Translations under genes and position numbers: made by a program | In this document: positions 15,623-23,127 of the stretch, in pieces | Numbering within the stretch: the stretch's first letter is position 1 | How the letters are laid out: each line of letters opens with the position of its first letter | Notes under the pieces: model-generated | Seen by the model: only the letters and a program-made list of their open reading frames with translations | Told to the model about the DNA's origin: nothing | Database searches by the model: none | Assembly (NCBI GenBank): GCA_964634465.1 | Contig: CAZWLY010000004.1 | Span: forward strand, 124,001 to 188,000 | Origin: CAZWLY01 sp964634465 | GTDB lineage: Bacteria; Desulfobacterota; Desulfarculia; G963662305 | Direction of reading: 5' to 3' | Length of the DNA: 64,000 nt

Positions 15623-17343
15623 CAACCCACCCCCATTGACAGATTGCGTAACTCCTCGCTCTCCTCGACCGCGCGCATCTCTCGGGCCAGCGCCTCAACG
15701 GCGTCCCGAGACCAGGGCTCGTCTCCCAGGCGCGCGGCTATCAGTTGCGCCTCAATCGGCGTCAAGCGCTCTTTGTCCAGGGCCCGGCGGATGTGGTCCA
15801 GTGCCTCCAGCCGGGTCATGGTCACCGGTTCGTCGGTCGCCTCGTCGAGCTCCATCTCCTGGCCCGGCCGGACCACAAACCGGGTGTTGCCCAGCTCGTC
15901 GGCCCAGCCGCCGAAGGCGGCCGCGGCCGCGGCGGAATAGTCCTCGCCGGCCAGCTCTCGCAGCTTGGTGTGGGTCGGGCTGTCGGGCAGGCGGTGATAC
16001 CCCTCGCCGACCATCGCCCCGTGCTCGACGTAGAATCCGGCCTCGTCCGTCTCAAGCAACACCGTCTTGATCGGGGTCAGTTGGCCGTCGGCCGAGATGA
16101 GGCGACAGTTGATAGCCGGGTAGTTGTAGGGGTCATGACTGACCAGCACCCGATCGCGGACGTTGACCGGATCGAGGACCAGGTAGGCCCGGCCCTTGTA
16201 CTTGACCAGCTTGTCCTTGCCGATCACCCTCTCCACCGGCTCGGAGTGAGCCAGCGCCTGGAAGACCTCCCAGTCCGGCGGGATGCGGAGCCGGTCGGTC
16301 CTGATCCGGCTGGCCCACAGGGCCGAGCGGGTGTGGCCGTGCCGGCGATGCTCTTTGGTGCCGTTGAGGTAGATACAGGCGTCCAGCGCCCAGGCGTTCA
16401 GCGTGTCCAGGTCCGGCGCGGGCGTGAGGGCCAGGCGGCTCTCGAAGCGGCCCTCCCAAAAAATCATCAGCCCCTCCACCGCGCCCTTGGCGCGCGGGTT
16501 GCCCGGCTTGTGGGCGATCATCTCCACGTCCAGGTTGGCCAGGAGGGTCTGCACGTAGCCGCTTAGGTTTGCCGCGCCTTTGTCGAGATAGAGGATTTCG
16601 GGCGCGCCGCGGAAGGGGTAGCGATCCAACTGGTCGGCCTGGCCGCGCCATGCCCGCCACCAAAAATCGATCACATCGGCCGCCCGCTCGCCCGAGGCGT
16701 AGTAGTAGCGGATGAAAAACGCGCCGGTGCAATGATCGACCAGGACATACCGCAACAGATGTTTTTTGACCTTCCGGTACTCCGGCATCTTCTTGCCGTA
16801 GAGTTGGAGGTTCAGGTCGCGCTGTTTCAGGCCGCGGCCCTCGAAAAAATATTGGATGCAGGGCGTAATATCGAATTGATGTAGATGGTTGGGATACTTA
16901 GACTTTAATTGCGTGTAAAATGTCGGCGTCTTGTGATCGTCGGTCGTCCAGGCCGCCTCCATCTGGGCCCGGCTGAGGCCGTGGGTTCGGAGATGGCGCC
17001 GGATGGTATGGAGGCTGGCCGAGGCGGTCAGTTCGCCCGCCCGCGTCAGCACTTCCACCGCCACCTCGGTGGGCATGATGACCCGCTTGTTTTTGCGCTT
17101 GGATAGGTGTTGGACGCCGGCGATGCGGGCCAGGTCTTGCTCGGTCAGCCCGCACTTGATTGACCCGGCGTCCGATCGGCGCTTGCGGCCGGTGACGTAA
17201 CCGGCCTCACGCAACATCTTATATATAGTCGGCCGGGCCAGGCCGGTGACGGCCTCGATCTCGGCGATGACCGCGCCCTTCTCGCCGTGGCCCGCCCGAC
17301 TCATCCGGGCGGCGTACTCGCTCCAGAGGCCGCCGCCTGGCAT
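15622..17343 (-). CDS. Mu-type DDE transposase (MuA-like)
   Basis: 573 residues from the ATG at 17343, which overlaps the previous stop (TAATG). The N-terminal part has a helix-turn-helix (AVIAEIEAVTGLARPTIYKML). The catalytic core carries D158 (HQFDIT), D254 (YLDKGAAN) and E290 (AKGAVEG), the D-D-35E-like set of Mu and IS3/IS21 type transposases, followed by a beta-barrel domain with KLVKYKGRAYLVLDP. The C-terminal helix region may be the MuB contact. It joins phage ends to target DNA. Slightly shorter than Mu A (663 residues), lacking part of the N-terminal domains. Confidence 0.92.
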   Translation of the reverse strand: MPGGGLWSEYAARMSRAGHGEKGAVIAEIEAVTGLARPTIYKMLREAGYVTGRKRRSDAGSIKCGLTEQDLARIAGVQHLSKRKNKRVIMPTEVAVEVLTRAGELTASASLHTIRRHLRTHGLSRAQMEAAWTTDDHKTPTFYTQLKSKYPNHLHQFDITPCIQYFFEGRGLKQRDLNLQLYGKKMPEYRKVKKHLLRYVLVDHCTGAFFIRYYYASGERAADVIDFWWRAWRGQADQLDRYPFRGAPEILYLDKGAANLSGYVQTLLANLDVEMIAHKPGNPRAKGAVEGLMIFWEGRFESRLALTPAPDLDTLNAWALDACIYLNGTKEHRRHGHTRSALWASRIRTDRLRIPPDWEVFQALAHSEPVERVIGKDKLVKYKGRAYLVLDPVNVRDRVLVSHDPYNYPAINCRLISADGQLTPIKTVLLETDEAGFYVEHGAMVGEGYHRLPDSPTHTKLRELAGEDYSAAAAAAFGGWADELGNTRFVVRPGQEMELDEATDEPVTMTRLEALDHIRRALDKERLTPIEAQLIAARLGDEPWSRDAVEALAREMRAVEESEELRNLSMGVG

Positions 17344-18257
17344 TAGACTTGACCCTCGTCGTCCTCGGGCCAATGCCGGCTGAATTCCTCCTCGGCCGCC
17401 TCCACCTCGGCCGGGCTGGTGCCGTCGCCAAACTCGTGGCTCAGCCTGATGGCCGTCAACCGGGATAGGTCCTCGGCAAACGCCAGCAGGGCCAGGGCCT
17501 CACTCTTGACGCGAGGCGTCCAGCCGGGATCGGTGGCCCCAATCAGGTTGCAGATGCCGGCGATTTCCCGCTTGAAGCCGGCCAGCTTTTTGAGCGCCGC
17601 CGCCTCGTCGTCGCCCAGGCCGGCCTCGGCCTGCTCCAGTTTTTTCCGGAGCTTCTCGGTGCGCTGCGCCTCGGCCTCGGCCTTTTCCTCGGCCCGCTTT
17701 CGGCCGCGCTCAGCCTCGGTCACCTGGTCCTCGAGGCGCTTCCTTTCGGCGGCGTGCCGGATGGCCATGTCCTCGATGAGAGCCCGGATTTCGCCTCGGC
17801 TAGCCTTTTCCAGATTGACCACCTTGCCGTCGGTGATCTGGAGCCGGGCATCTTCGGGTAGGGCGCGGAGCTGGGCCAGATCCCGGTAGCCCAGCCCGAG
17901 ACGGTGGGCGGACGCTAAAAACTCTTCACCGAAGACCTCGAGATTTTTGAGGTCCTCGTCAATCTTGCGAGCTGTAAATCCCAGCCGCCGACAGTAAGCG
18001 GCCCAGGTTCCGTCTCCGATGTTCTTGTAGCCTTTTGATTCCTTAACCCGTTTCAAGGCCGCCAAGCGGCCCAGGTTGGCGACCTTGGCATGAAAGTCGT
18101 GAGCTTGGGCCTGACCGCCAAGCATGAGCGCATCCTGGGCCAACTTCTGGGCCAGTTCCTCATTGGAGCGTGCTTGAACTTCCTGGACCTGCCGGGCTCG
18201 TTCCACCTCCACGCTGGCCATCTCATACTGCTTTGCCCGATTATTAACATCCGTCAT
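17343..18257 (-). CDS. Coiled-coil early phage protein (DUF3102-like)
   Basis: 304 residues. The segment GYKNIGDGTWAAYCRRLGFTARKIDEDLKNL resembles the DUF3102 type HTH module. A long charged coiled coil follows (about 165-225), and a helical acidic tail ends the protein. It lies just before the transposase and shares an overlapping stop and start with it. A role in regulating transposition or partitioning is possible but not shown by the sequence. Confidence 0.6.
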   Translation of the reverse strand: MTDVNNRAKQYEMASVEVERARQVQEVQARSNEELAQKLAQDALMLGGQAQAHDFHAKVANLGRLAALKRVKESKGYKNIGDGTWAAYCRRLGFTARKIDEDLKNLEVFGEEFLASAHRLGLGYRDLAQLRALPEDARLQITDGKVVNLEKASRGEIRALIEDMAIRHAAERKRLEDQVTEAERGRKRAEEKAEAEAQRTEKLRKKLEQAEAGLGDDEAAALKKLAGFKREIAGICNLIGATDPGWTPRVKSEALALLAFAEDLSRLTAIRLSHEFGDGTSPAEVEAAEEEFSRHWPEDDEGQV

Positions 18258-18549
18258 ACCCTATCTCCGTTTTTGTAAGTTGTTGTTGACGCGCATCAAT
18301 CTCCCGTTCAAGGCGAGACCTAAAGCTGGCCCAAAGGCCAGCGGCGGCAATTCCTAACCCCCACACCCCATCACCCAATTCTTCGACCATGCCCTCAGCC
18401 TTAAGTGTGGCAAGCATCCGGTAGGTCTTTTCTCGGGAGAGGCCTAAAGCCAATCGGAGATCATTGGCAGTAGCGCCGGCAGAAGCTGCTATCTCTTTAA
18501 GAAGCCGAACTGCTTCTGTTACCTGTGTAATCGACAAATCGCGGGCCAT
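18244..18549 (-). CDS. Small winged-HTH protein (IclR-type DNA-binding domain)
   Basis: 101 residues, essentially a single winged helix: ITQVTEAVRLLKEIAAS, then TANDLRLALGLSREKTYRMLATLKAEGMVEEL, then a beta wing. This is the N-terminal half of IclR-like regulators without a ligand domain. It overlaps the next gene by 14 nt. The upstream spacer (18550-18650) holds a strong palindrome, a likely binding site for this or a neighbouring regulator. Confidence 0.7.
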   Translation of the reverse strand: MARDLSITQVTEAVRLLKEIAASAGATANDLRLALGLSREKTYRMLATLKAEGMVEELGDGVWGLGIAAAGLWASFRSRLEREIDARQQQLTKTEIGYDGC

Positions 18550-18571
18550 GCACGCTCCTTAAAACCCGAAA

Positions 18572-18651
18572 ATGTTTCCAATTTTTCAAGGGCCGGAGTT
18601 AATGATATCAACTACTTAGCCCTGTAAAATTAGAAACATGTTTCTAATTTT
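18572..18651. promoter_or_regulatory. Operator-like 26-bp perfect palindrome with a second half-site
   Basis: Positions 18626-18651 read the same on both strands over 26 bases, centred on ACATGT. One arm is TAGAAAC and the other GTTTCTA, with A/T runs outside. About 55 bases away (18572-18586) the sequence ATGTTTCCAATTTTT repeats one arm almost exactly. This AT-rich element, in a GC-rich phage, lies upstream of the winged-HTH gene and at the 3' end of the gene before it. A dimeric repressor binding site is the simplest reading. Confidence 0.7.
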
Positions 18652-19127
18652 TAATCCTCCCCTAACTCGGCCAGGTGCCGCTGCAGCTCGCGTTTCCGGT
18701 CCTTCAGGGCGTTGATCTGGGCCTCGATCTGGCCGGCCTCGGCCACCAGAGCGGCCCGGCCCTTGAAAAACCTGCCGCCAACCGGCTCTGTCAGGACGTC
18801 GTATAGGCGGTAATCGTTGGTCGCCCGGCAAAATGCCGGGACGAATTCGGCCGGGATTCGGTGTCCGTCCTTTGACTCGGCCGTCCAAGCGTCGAGCATC
18901 GTCCTGGTGATTACCGTCCCGGTCAGATCGCTCATGGTGGCGGCGATCTGGTTCCGGGTGACATTGGGCGGGGTGCTCTTTATTGCGGCGGTCAGGGCCT
19001 CCCTGATTTGGGCGGCCACGTCATAGGCCCCAGGTCTATTCGGGGCCGGCTTCGCAGACTCGATCAGGTCGAGTAATGAGGGCTGATTAGACCGGCGCTT
19101 GTCCGATTTCCGTGACCTCTTAGACAT
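18651..19127 (-). CDS. Mu-like phage early protein, probable regulator
   Basis: 158 residues. A basic N terminus is followed by helices containing NQIAATMSDLTGTVITRTMLDAWTAES, then IPAEFVPAFCRATNDYRLYDVLTEP and a C-terminal coiled coil. The order (HTH-like helix pair, then the DYRL segment) is shared by a group of short proteins in transposable phages next to ner. I infer a DNA-binding regulatory function. It reads toward the palindromic operator and ends inside it. Confidence 0.65.
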   Translation of the reverse strand: MSKRSRKSDKRRSNQPSLLDLIESAKPAPNRPGAYDVAAQIREALTAAIKSTPPNVTRNQIAATMSDLTGTVITRTMLDAWTAESKDGHRIPAEFVPAFCRATNDYRLYDVLTEPVGGRFFKGRAALVAEAGQIEAQINALKDRKRELQRHLAELGED

Positions 19128-19151
19128 TGACCCACCCCCATTCGTGTGCGA

Positions 19152-19391
19152 TTATTCCGATGTGGTCAGACTTGGATCTGATTCAGGCTGTAGGTAATCG
19201 GCGATGTTAACCCCCCAAGAGGCAAAGACTCGGAGTATTCGCCGTTCTGCCTCAGCCGATAGGGGCCTAAGCGCACGGATGATTAGGGAGATGTGATTAC
19301 GGGAGTAACGAGGCACACATTCGCGAGCTAAGGCCGCCTGAGATCGCCCGGCATCCAACAGGACGCGCTGTATGATTGACGGGGTCAACAT
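19152..19391 (-). CDS. Ner/Cro-like HTH regulator
   Basis: 79 residues: an HTH with ALARECVPRYSRNHISLIIRAL as the recognition region, then a short helix with NIADYLQ. It is divergent from the repressor across 63 bases, as Mu ner is from c, and would turn off early or repressor transcription. There is no strong Shine-Dalgarno before the ATG; translation may be weak or leaderless-like. Confidence 0.65.
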   Translation of the reverse strand: MLTPSIIQRVLLDAGRSQAALARECVPRYSRNHISLIIRALRPLSAEAERRILRVFASWGVNIADYLQPESDPSLTTSE

Positions 19392-19393
19392 TT

Positions 19394-19418
19394 GCTTGTA
19401 CCTGTAACCGTTACAAGC
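19394..19418. promoter_or_regulatory. Operator palindrome between ner-like gene and repressor
   Basis: A nested inverted repeat: TGTAAC (19403-19408), C, GTTACA (19410-19415) inside an outer GCTTGTA ... TACAAGC (19394-19400 and 19412-19418). It lies 3-27 bases upstream of the ner-like start and about 40 bases upstream of the repressor start. Its place in the divergent early/repressor control region marks it as the probable operator of the repressor, Ner-like protein, or both. Confidence 0.7.
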
Positions 19419-19454
19419 AGTTTAGGGGTGTAGTGTCGCTCAGTCAAGCGTAAA

Positions 19455-20483
19455 ATGGATTTTGACAAAAAAATAGGCGAGCGAATTGCCGAATTACGGG
19501 CTGTGCATCTGTCGGCGGGCCGTCCGCGTAAGATGAGTCAAGAGGCATTTGCTGCCAAGGTGGGGACGTCGCGTTCCAATCTGTCCAACATTGAAAAAGG
19601 CCAAAACCCGTCTGAGCCTTTGGTTCGTTCAATAATTAGAGAATTTAATGTTAACGATGCATGGTTGAGGTGGGGAAAGGGAAAGGTCTTCGCTGAACCG
19701 GAAGGCCTTAGAATCAGCGAGACGCCGGCACGTTACGGCCCTGAGCACCAGAGTATCCGGTCCAGGCTTAAATCCTTGAGGTTGGCCTTGGGCTACAGCG
19801 ATCCGGCCGACCTGGATAAGTTACTCAAGGTCCGCAAGGGGACGTGGGCAAAAATGGAGGCGGGTGAAATAAAGGTATCAGGAGGGGTCGCCGGCGCCCT
19901 TAATAGGTTGTTGCAGGTTAACCTGTCGTGGCTATTAGAGGGCGAGGGAGAAATGCTTGAAACGGGCAAGTCGGCCGAGGAGGTCGGTCGCTCCTTGGCC
20001 TTGGTTGACCCAGGAGTCAACCATCTAATAATTCCAGACTGGACCCCACCCGGCCTGGATCAGTTCGACCTGGTGCCCATGGCCGAGGCCCACCTGTCCG
20101 CCGGTGGCGGGGCGTTCGTCCTCTCCGAAGGCGAGGGGGCGATCCATGCATTCAGGAAATCGTGGCTACGTCGGACCGCCACCAGCCCTAACAACGTCGT
20201 GTTGATGGAGGTCCGGGGCGACAGCATGGAGCCGGTGATCGTGGACGGCGACGTGGTCATGGTTGACAAGGGCCGCCGGCGAATCTATGACGGCTACATC
20301 TACGCCCTGGGCGTGGGTGAGACTATCATGATCAAGCGATTGTACTGGCTCCCGGACGGGCGTGTCCGGATACGGAGCGACAATCCGGAGTTTGACTCGG
20401 ACGAGGCCCGGCCGGAAGATATCAGGGTGTTGGGCCAGGTGATTTGGCGCGCTGGCCAGCCGGCGCCGGCCAGGCGGAGATGA
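19455..20483 (+). CDS. CI/LexA-like phage repressor with two HTH domains and S24 peptidase domain
   Basis: 342 residues. The first XRE HTH (about 27-62, MSQEAFAAKVGTSRSNLSNIEKG) is followed by a second HTH-like module (100-165, SIRSRLKSLRLALGYSDPADLDKLL and TWAKMEAG). The C-terminal S24 domain has S257 (RGDSMEP) and K294 (IMIKRLY), the usual self-cleavage pair, so prophage induction by RecA is likely. Tandem HTHs in one CI-like chain are unusual. It is the only phage gene with its downstream neighbour on the plus strand. No strong Shine-Dalgarno is seen before the ATG. Confidence 0.9.
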   Translation: MDFDKKIGERIAELRAVHLSAGRPRKMSQEAFAAKVGTSRSNLSNIEKGQNPSEPLVRSIIREFNVNDAWLRWGKGKVFAEPEGLRISETPARYGPEHQSIRSRLKSLRLALGYSDPADLDKLLKVRKGTWAKMEAGEIKVSGGVAGALNRLLQVNLSWLLEGEGEMLETGKSAEEVGRSLALVDPGVNHLIIPDWTPPGLDQFDLVPMAEAHLSAGGGAFVLSEGEGAIHAFRKSWLRRTATSPNNVVLMEVRGDSMEPVIVDGDVVMVDKGRRRIYDGYIYALGVGETIMIKRLYWLPDGRVRIRSDNPEFDSDEARPEDIRVLGQVIWRAGQPAPARRR

Positions 20484-20500
20484 TTATTATGGGGGTAACC

Positions 20501-21124
20501 ATGCCTAATAAAATGTGGCGTGTCGTTAAAGCGCTTGGGTTTTGCGTCGCCGGCTTGGTCGCTCTTATCGTCGCCGTTGACCCCACAAGCGGAGAGATCG
20601 GCATATCAAAGTTTATGGCGATACTGGCCGCCGCCTGCCTTGTCGCTCTGATTGTTGGGCTGATCCGTCCCGGACTTGTGGTTAGATGGGGCCCAAAAAG
20701 GTCCAGAGGGAGAGTCCTTGTATATTATGGTTTAGGGTTTCTCGTCGCTATAAATGTAAGTGTGGCTACGCAAGGCCCAATGACCGACCAGGAGATGGCC
20801 GCAGTCCAGGAGATAGTCAAGAAGGACCTGGAACGGAAACAAGCCGAGGCCGAGCCGGTCGAAGCCATCAACGCCTTTAGGACGAAGAAAGGGCATTATC
20901 TGGCCAGTGTGTCAAAAGAGTGGCTCGACCAGGCCATCAGTTATTCCGCGGCAAATGATCTGGCCGCCCTGCAACAATTGATAGACTCGAAGAAGGTCTT
21001 CCCCCTCAAGGCTGGAATCCTGGTCTATGTAGAAGACTCAAGCCTCTGGGGGGGCTGGGTAAAGATTCGTCCAAAGGGGAGCACCATTGCTGTCTACACG
21101 GTCCGTGAGGCAATTACAAAATAA
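20501..21124 (+). CDS. Membrane protein next to the repressor, possible lysogenic-conversion gene
   Basis: 207 residues from the ATG at 20501, which has GGGGG upstream; an earlier ATG at 20480 overlaps the repressor stop. Residues 10-30, 35-57 and 70-90 are hydrophobic segments, and the soluble remainder has a charged helix (EIVKKDLERKQAEAEPVEA) and a small beta-rich C-terminal part. It is co-directional with the repressor and probably expressed in the lysogen, so immunity or superinfection exclusion is possible. No family recognised. Confidence 0.65.
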   Translation: MPNKMWRVVKALGFCVAGLVALIVAVDPTSGEIGISKFMAILAAACLVALIVGLIRPGLVVRWGPKRSRGRVLVYYGLGFLVAINVSVATQGPMTDQEMAAVQEIVKKDLERKQAEAEPVEAINAFRTKKGHYLASVSKEWLDQAISYSAANDLAALQQLIDSKKVFPLKAGILVYVEDSSLWGGWVKIRPKGSTIAVYTVREAITK

Positions 21125-21137
21125 TCGGCTTCGATTG

Positions 21138-21157
21138 TCAGACAGTAGTCTGATTTT
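21138..21157 (+). terminator. Weak rho-independent terminator after the repressor operon
   Basis: TCAGAC (21138-21143), AGTA loop, GTCTGA (21148-21153), then TTTT. The stem is only 6 bp, but it lies 14 bases after the last phage stop on the same strand, and a second T run follows at about 21163. It would end the repressor transcript. Confidence 0.5.
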
Positions 21158-21263
21158 CGCCCCTTTTTCCCGCCGTCCTTCCGGGTTTTTCCGGATTCTG
21201 CACCTGAATTATAAAGCTTCCTAGGGGTTAGTTATTAAGCCCCCTGGCATTTCCCTGGGCGGC

Positions 21264-21291
21264 TTGACACCTTGGGGGGGCGTAATTATAT
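21264..21291 (+). promoter_or_regulatory. Sigma70-type promoter of the cbpA operon
   Basis: TTGACA at 21264 and TTATAT at 21286 are separated by 16 bases, and the first ATG follows 40 bases after the -10. A seven-base G run sits in the spacer. This is the best promoter match in the intergenic region and probably starts the four-gene cluster. If correct, the prophage end must lie to its left. Confidence 0.55.
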
Positions 21292-21330
21292 GTATTCAAG
21301 ACTCCATTTGAAGTTTGGAAGCAGGTTTAG

Positions 21331-22275
21331 ATGACCACGACCAGGGACTATTACAAGATTCTGGGCGTCAGCAAGGCGGCCAGCGCCGATGAGATAAAGA
21401 AGGCCTATCGCAAACTGGCCTTGAAATACCACCCGGACAAGACCAAGGGCGACAAGGCCCTCGAGGAGAAGTTCAAGGAGATCAGCGAGGCCTACGCCGT
21501 ACTGTCCGATCCTGAAAAGCGCAAGGAGTACGACAGGTTCGGCCAGGCCGGCTTCCATCGCCGCTACAGCCAGGAAGACATCTTTCGCCAGACCGATTTC
21601 ACCGACATCTTCCGCGATTTCGGTTTTTCCGGCGAGGACATCTTCTCGCGCATCTTCGGCCTGGGCGGCCGGCCCCGGAGCCAGCAGGGCGGCGGTTTCG
21701 ACTTCACCGCCCACTTCGGCGATTTCGGCCAGGCGGGTGTGGCGCCCCGCCGCGGCCGCGACATCGTCTACGAACTGCCGGTCAGCCTGTCGGACATCTA
21801 CCACGGCGCGGAGAAGGTCATCGCCTTGCCCAGCCAGGGCGGCGGGCAGGAGCGGGTTTCGGTCAAGATTCCCAAGGGCATCACCGACGGCAAGAAGCTT
21901 AGAATCCGCGGCAAGGGTGAACCCGGCTCGGCCGGCGGCGAACCCGGCGATCTGTTGATCAAGATCAAGGTCGTGCCTGACGGTCGCTTCCAGCGCCAGG
22001 GCGACGACCTGATCATCGACTGGCCGATCCGACTCACCCAGGCCCTTTTGGGCGACAGCATCACCGTGCCCACCCTTTCGGGCAAGAGCCTGGCGGTCAA
22101 GGTTCCGCCCGGCAGCCAACCCGGCTCCAAGCTCAGGCTCAAGGGCCAGGGTATGCCCAAGATGAAGGGCGGCGGTCACGGTGATCTTTTCGTCCGGCTC
22201 AAGGTCCAATTCCCCAAGAACTTGACCGACAAGCAACGAGAGCTGGTCGAGTCGCTGGTAAAGGAAGGGCTGTGA
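21331..22275 (+). CDS. CbpA-type J-domain co-chaperone (DnaJ family without zinc domain)
   Basis: 314 residues. The J-domain (1-70) has HPD at 34-36. A Gly/Phe-rich and Asp-rich linker follows, and two C-terminal client-binding beta domains (about 145-305) end with LVKEGL. The CxxCxGxG zinc fingers of DnaJ are absent, so this is the CbpA type, which stimulates DnaK ATPase and can bind DNA. It is the first gene of the cluster and ends with a GTGA overlap to the TPM gene. Confidence 0.92.
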   Translation: MTTTRDYYKILGVSKAASADEIKKAYRKLALKYHPDKTKGDKALEEKFKEISEAYAVLSDPEKRKEYDRFGQAGFHRRYSQEDIFRQTDFTDIFRDFGFSGEDIFSRIFGLGGRPRSQQGGGFDFTAHFGDFGQAGVAPRRGRDIVYELPVSLSDIYHGAEKVIALPSQGGGQERVSVKIPKGITDGKKLRIRGKGEPGSAGGEPGDLLIKIKVVPDGRFQRQGDDLIIDWPIRLTQALLGDSITVPTLSGKSLAVKVPPGSQPGSKLRLKGQGMPKMKGGGHGDLFVRLKVQFPKNLTDKQRELVESLVKEGL

Positions 22276-23060
22276 CCCAAACCGCAAGACATCGATTCCT
22301 GGCCGGGGTGTTCGCCCTGGCCGTTTTGTTGGCCTCGTTCTCGGCCCTGGCCGGCCAGGCGGCGGCGATCGACTTCCCCCCGCCCCAGGGCGCGGTCAAC
22401 GACTTCGCCCGGGTCATTCCCCCGCAATACCGCGCCTCCATGGAGGCCCTGGCCCGCGAGGTGTTGCAGAAGACCGGGGTGGCCATGGTCGTGGCCACCT
22501 TCCGGACCACCGGCGGGGCCGACATCGAGACCTTTGCCAACGAGTTGTATGAGGCCTGGGGCATCGGCAAGAAGGGCGAGGACAAGGGCGTCCTCATGCT
22601 CGTCGCCCTGAAGGAGCGCCGCTTCAGGATCGAGACCGGTTACGGCGTGGAGGGCGTGTTGCCCGACGGCCTTCTGGGCCGGATTCGGGACCAGTTCGTC
22701 CTTCCGCTCTTCAAGCGCGGCCAGTTCGGACCCGGCTTTGAAAAGGGGATGAAGGCCATCGCCGCCATCATCGCCAAGGAGGCCGGGGTCAAGCTGACCG
22801 GCGTCTCCGCACCCGGCCCCATCCAGACCAAAAAGCAAAAGAGCATCGCCTCGAAAGGGCTTTGGCTGTTCGGGTTGTTGGCCGTCTTTCTTCTAGTCGG
22901 CCGCCGGGGGCGGCGGGGCGGGTTGCTGCCTTGGATATTGCTCGGCTCGATGATGGGCGGCGGGCATTCCCGGGGCGGCGGTTTCGGCGGCTTCGGCGGA
23001 GGGTTCGGCGGTTTCGGCGGCGGCATGTCCGGCGGCGGCGGCGTGAGCGGGAGTTTCTAA
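22272..23060 (+). CDS. TPM-domain membrane protein (YgcG-like)
   Basis: 262 residues from a GTG overlapping the previous stop. A signal peptide (about 1-33) is followed by a TPM domain (35-175: VNDFARVIPPQYRASMEAL, ETFANELYEAWGIGKKGEDKGVLMLVA, RIETGYGVEGVLPD). A membrane segment at about 198-213 and a Gly-rich, repeated GGFGG tail (residues 230-262) end it. TPM proteins lie outside the cell membrane and are often linked to LemA, which is two genes downstream. The exact activity is unknown. Confidence 0.88.
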   Translation: MTQTARHRFLAGVFALAVLLASFSALAGQAAAIDFPPPQGAVNDFARVIPPQYRASMEALAREVLQKTGVAMVVATFRTTGGADIETFANELYEAWGIGKKGEDKGVLMLVALKERRFRIETGYGVEGVLPDGLLGRIRDQFVLPLFKRGQFGPGFEKGMKAIAAIIAKEAGVKLTGVSAPGPIQTKKQKSIASKGLWLFGLLAVFLLVGRRGRRGGLLPWILLGSMMGGGHSRGGGFGGFGGGFGGFGGGMSGGGGVSGSF

Positions 23061-23127
23061 ACCGGGTCTTTCAGACGGCGGCTTCGGCGAGGCGAGAGGC
23101 GAACGAAACATTTTGGGAGGACGGACC

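Larger units (their letters stand above)
1..21160. mobile_element. Mu-like transposable prophage (c-repressor side; other end outside window)
   Basis: A continuous phage region in Mu-like order, read mainly on the minus strand: repressor, Ner-like protein, DDE transposase, MuB-like ATPase, Gam, GemA, gp25-gp27-like proteins, TerL, portal/F, protease, decoration, capsid and connector genes. Transposase plus MuB-type ATPase imply replicative transposition rather than integrase-based insertion, and no integrase is visible. The repressor end lies between the last phage gene (stop at 21124) and the dnaJ-family promoter at 21264. I could not identify the terminal TG/CA or the 5-bp target duplication because the partner end is not in the window. 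All phage genes seen are open, so an intact element is possible. The right boundary given is approximate. Confidence 0.9.

Noticed and set aside
21288..21320. TGTATTCAAG... resembling the outer end of phage Mu
   Set aside because: The orientation would make the prophage extend into the dnaJ gene, and it lies inside the apparent host promoter region, so the match is probably chance.
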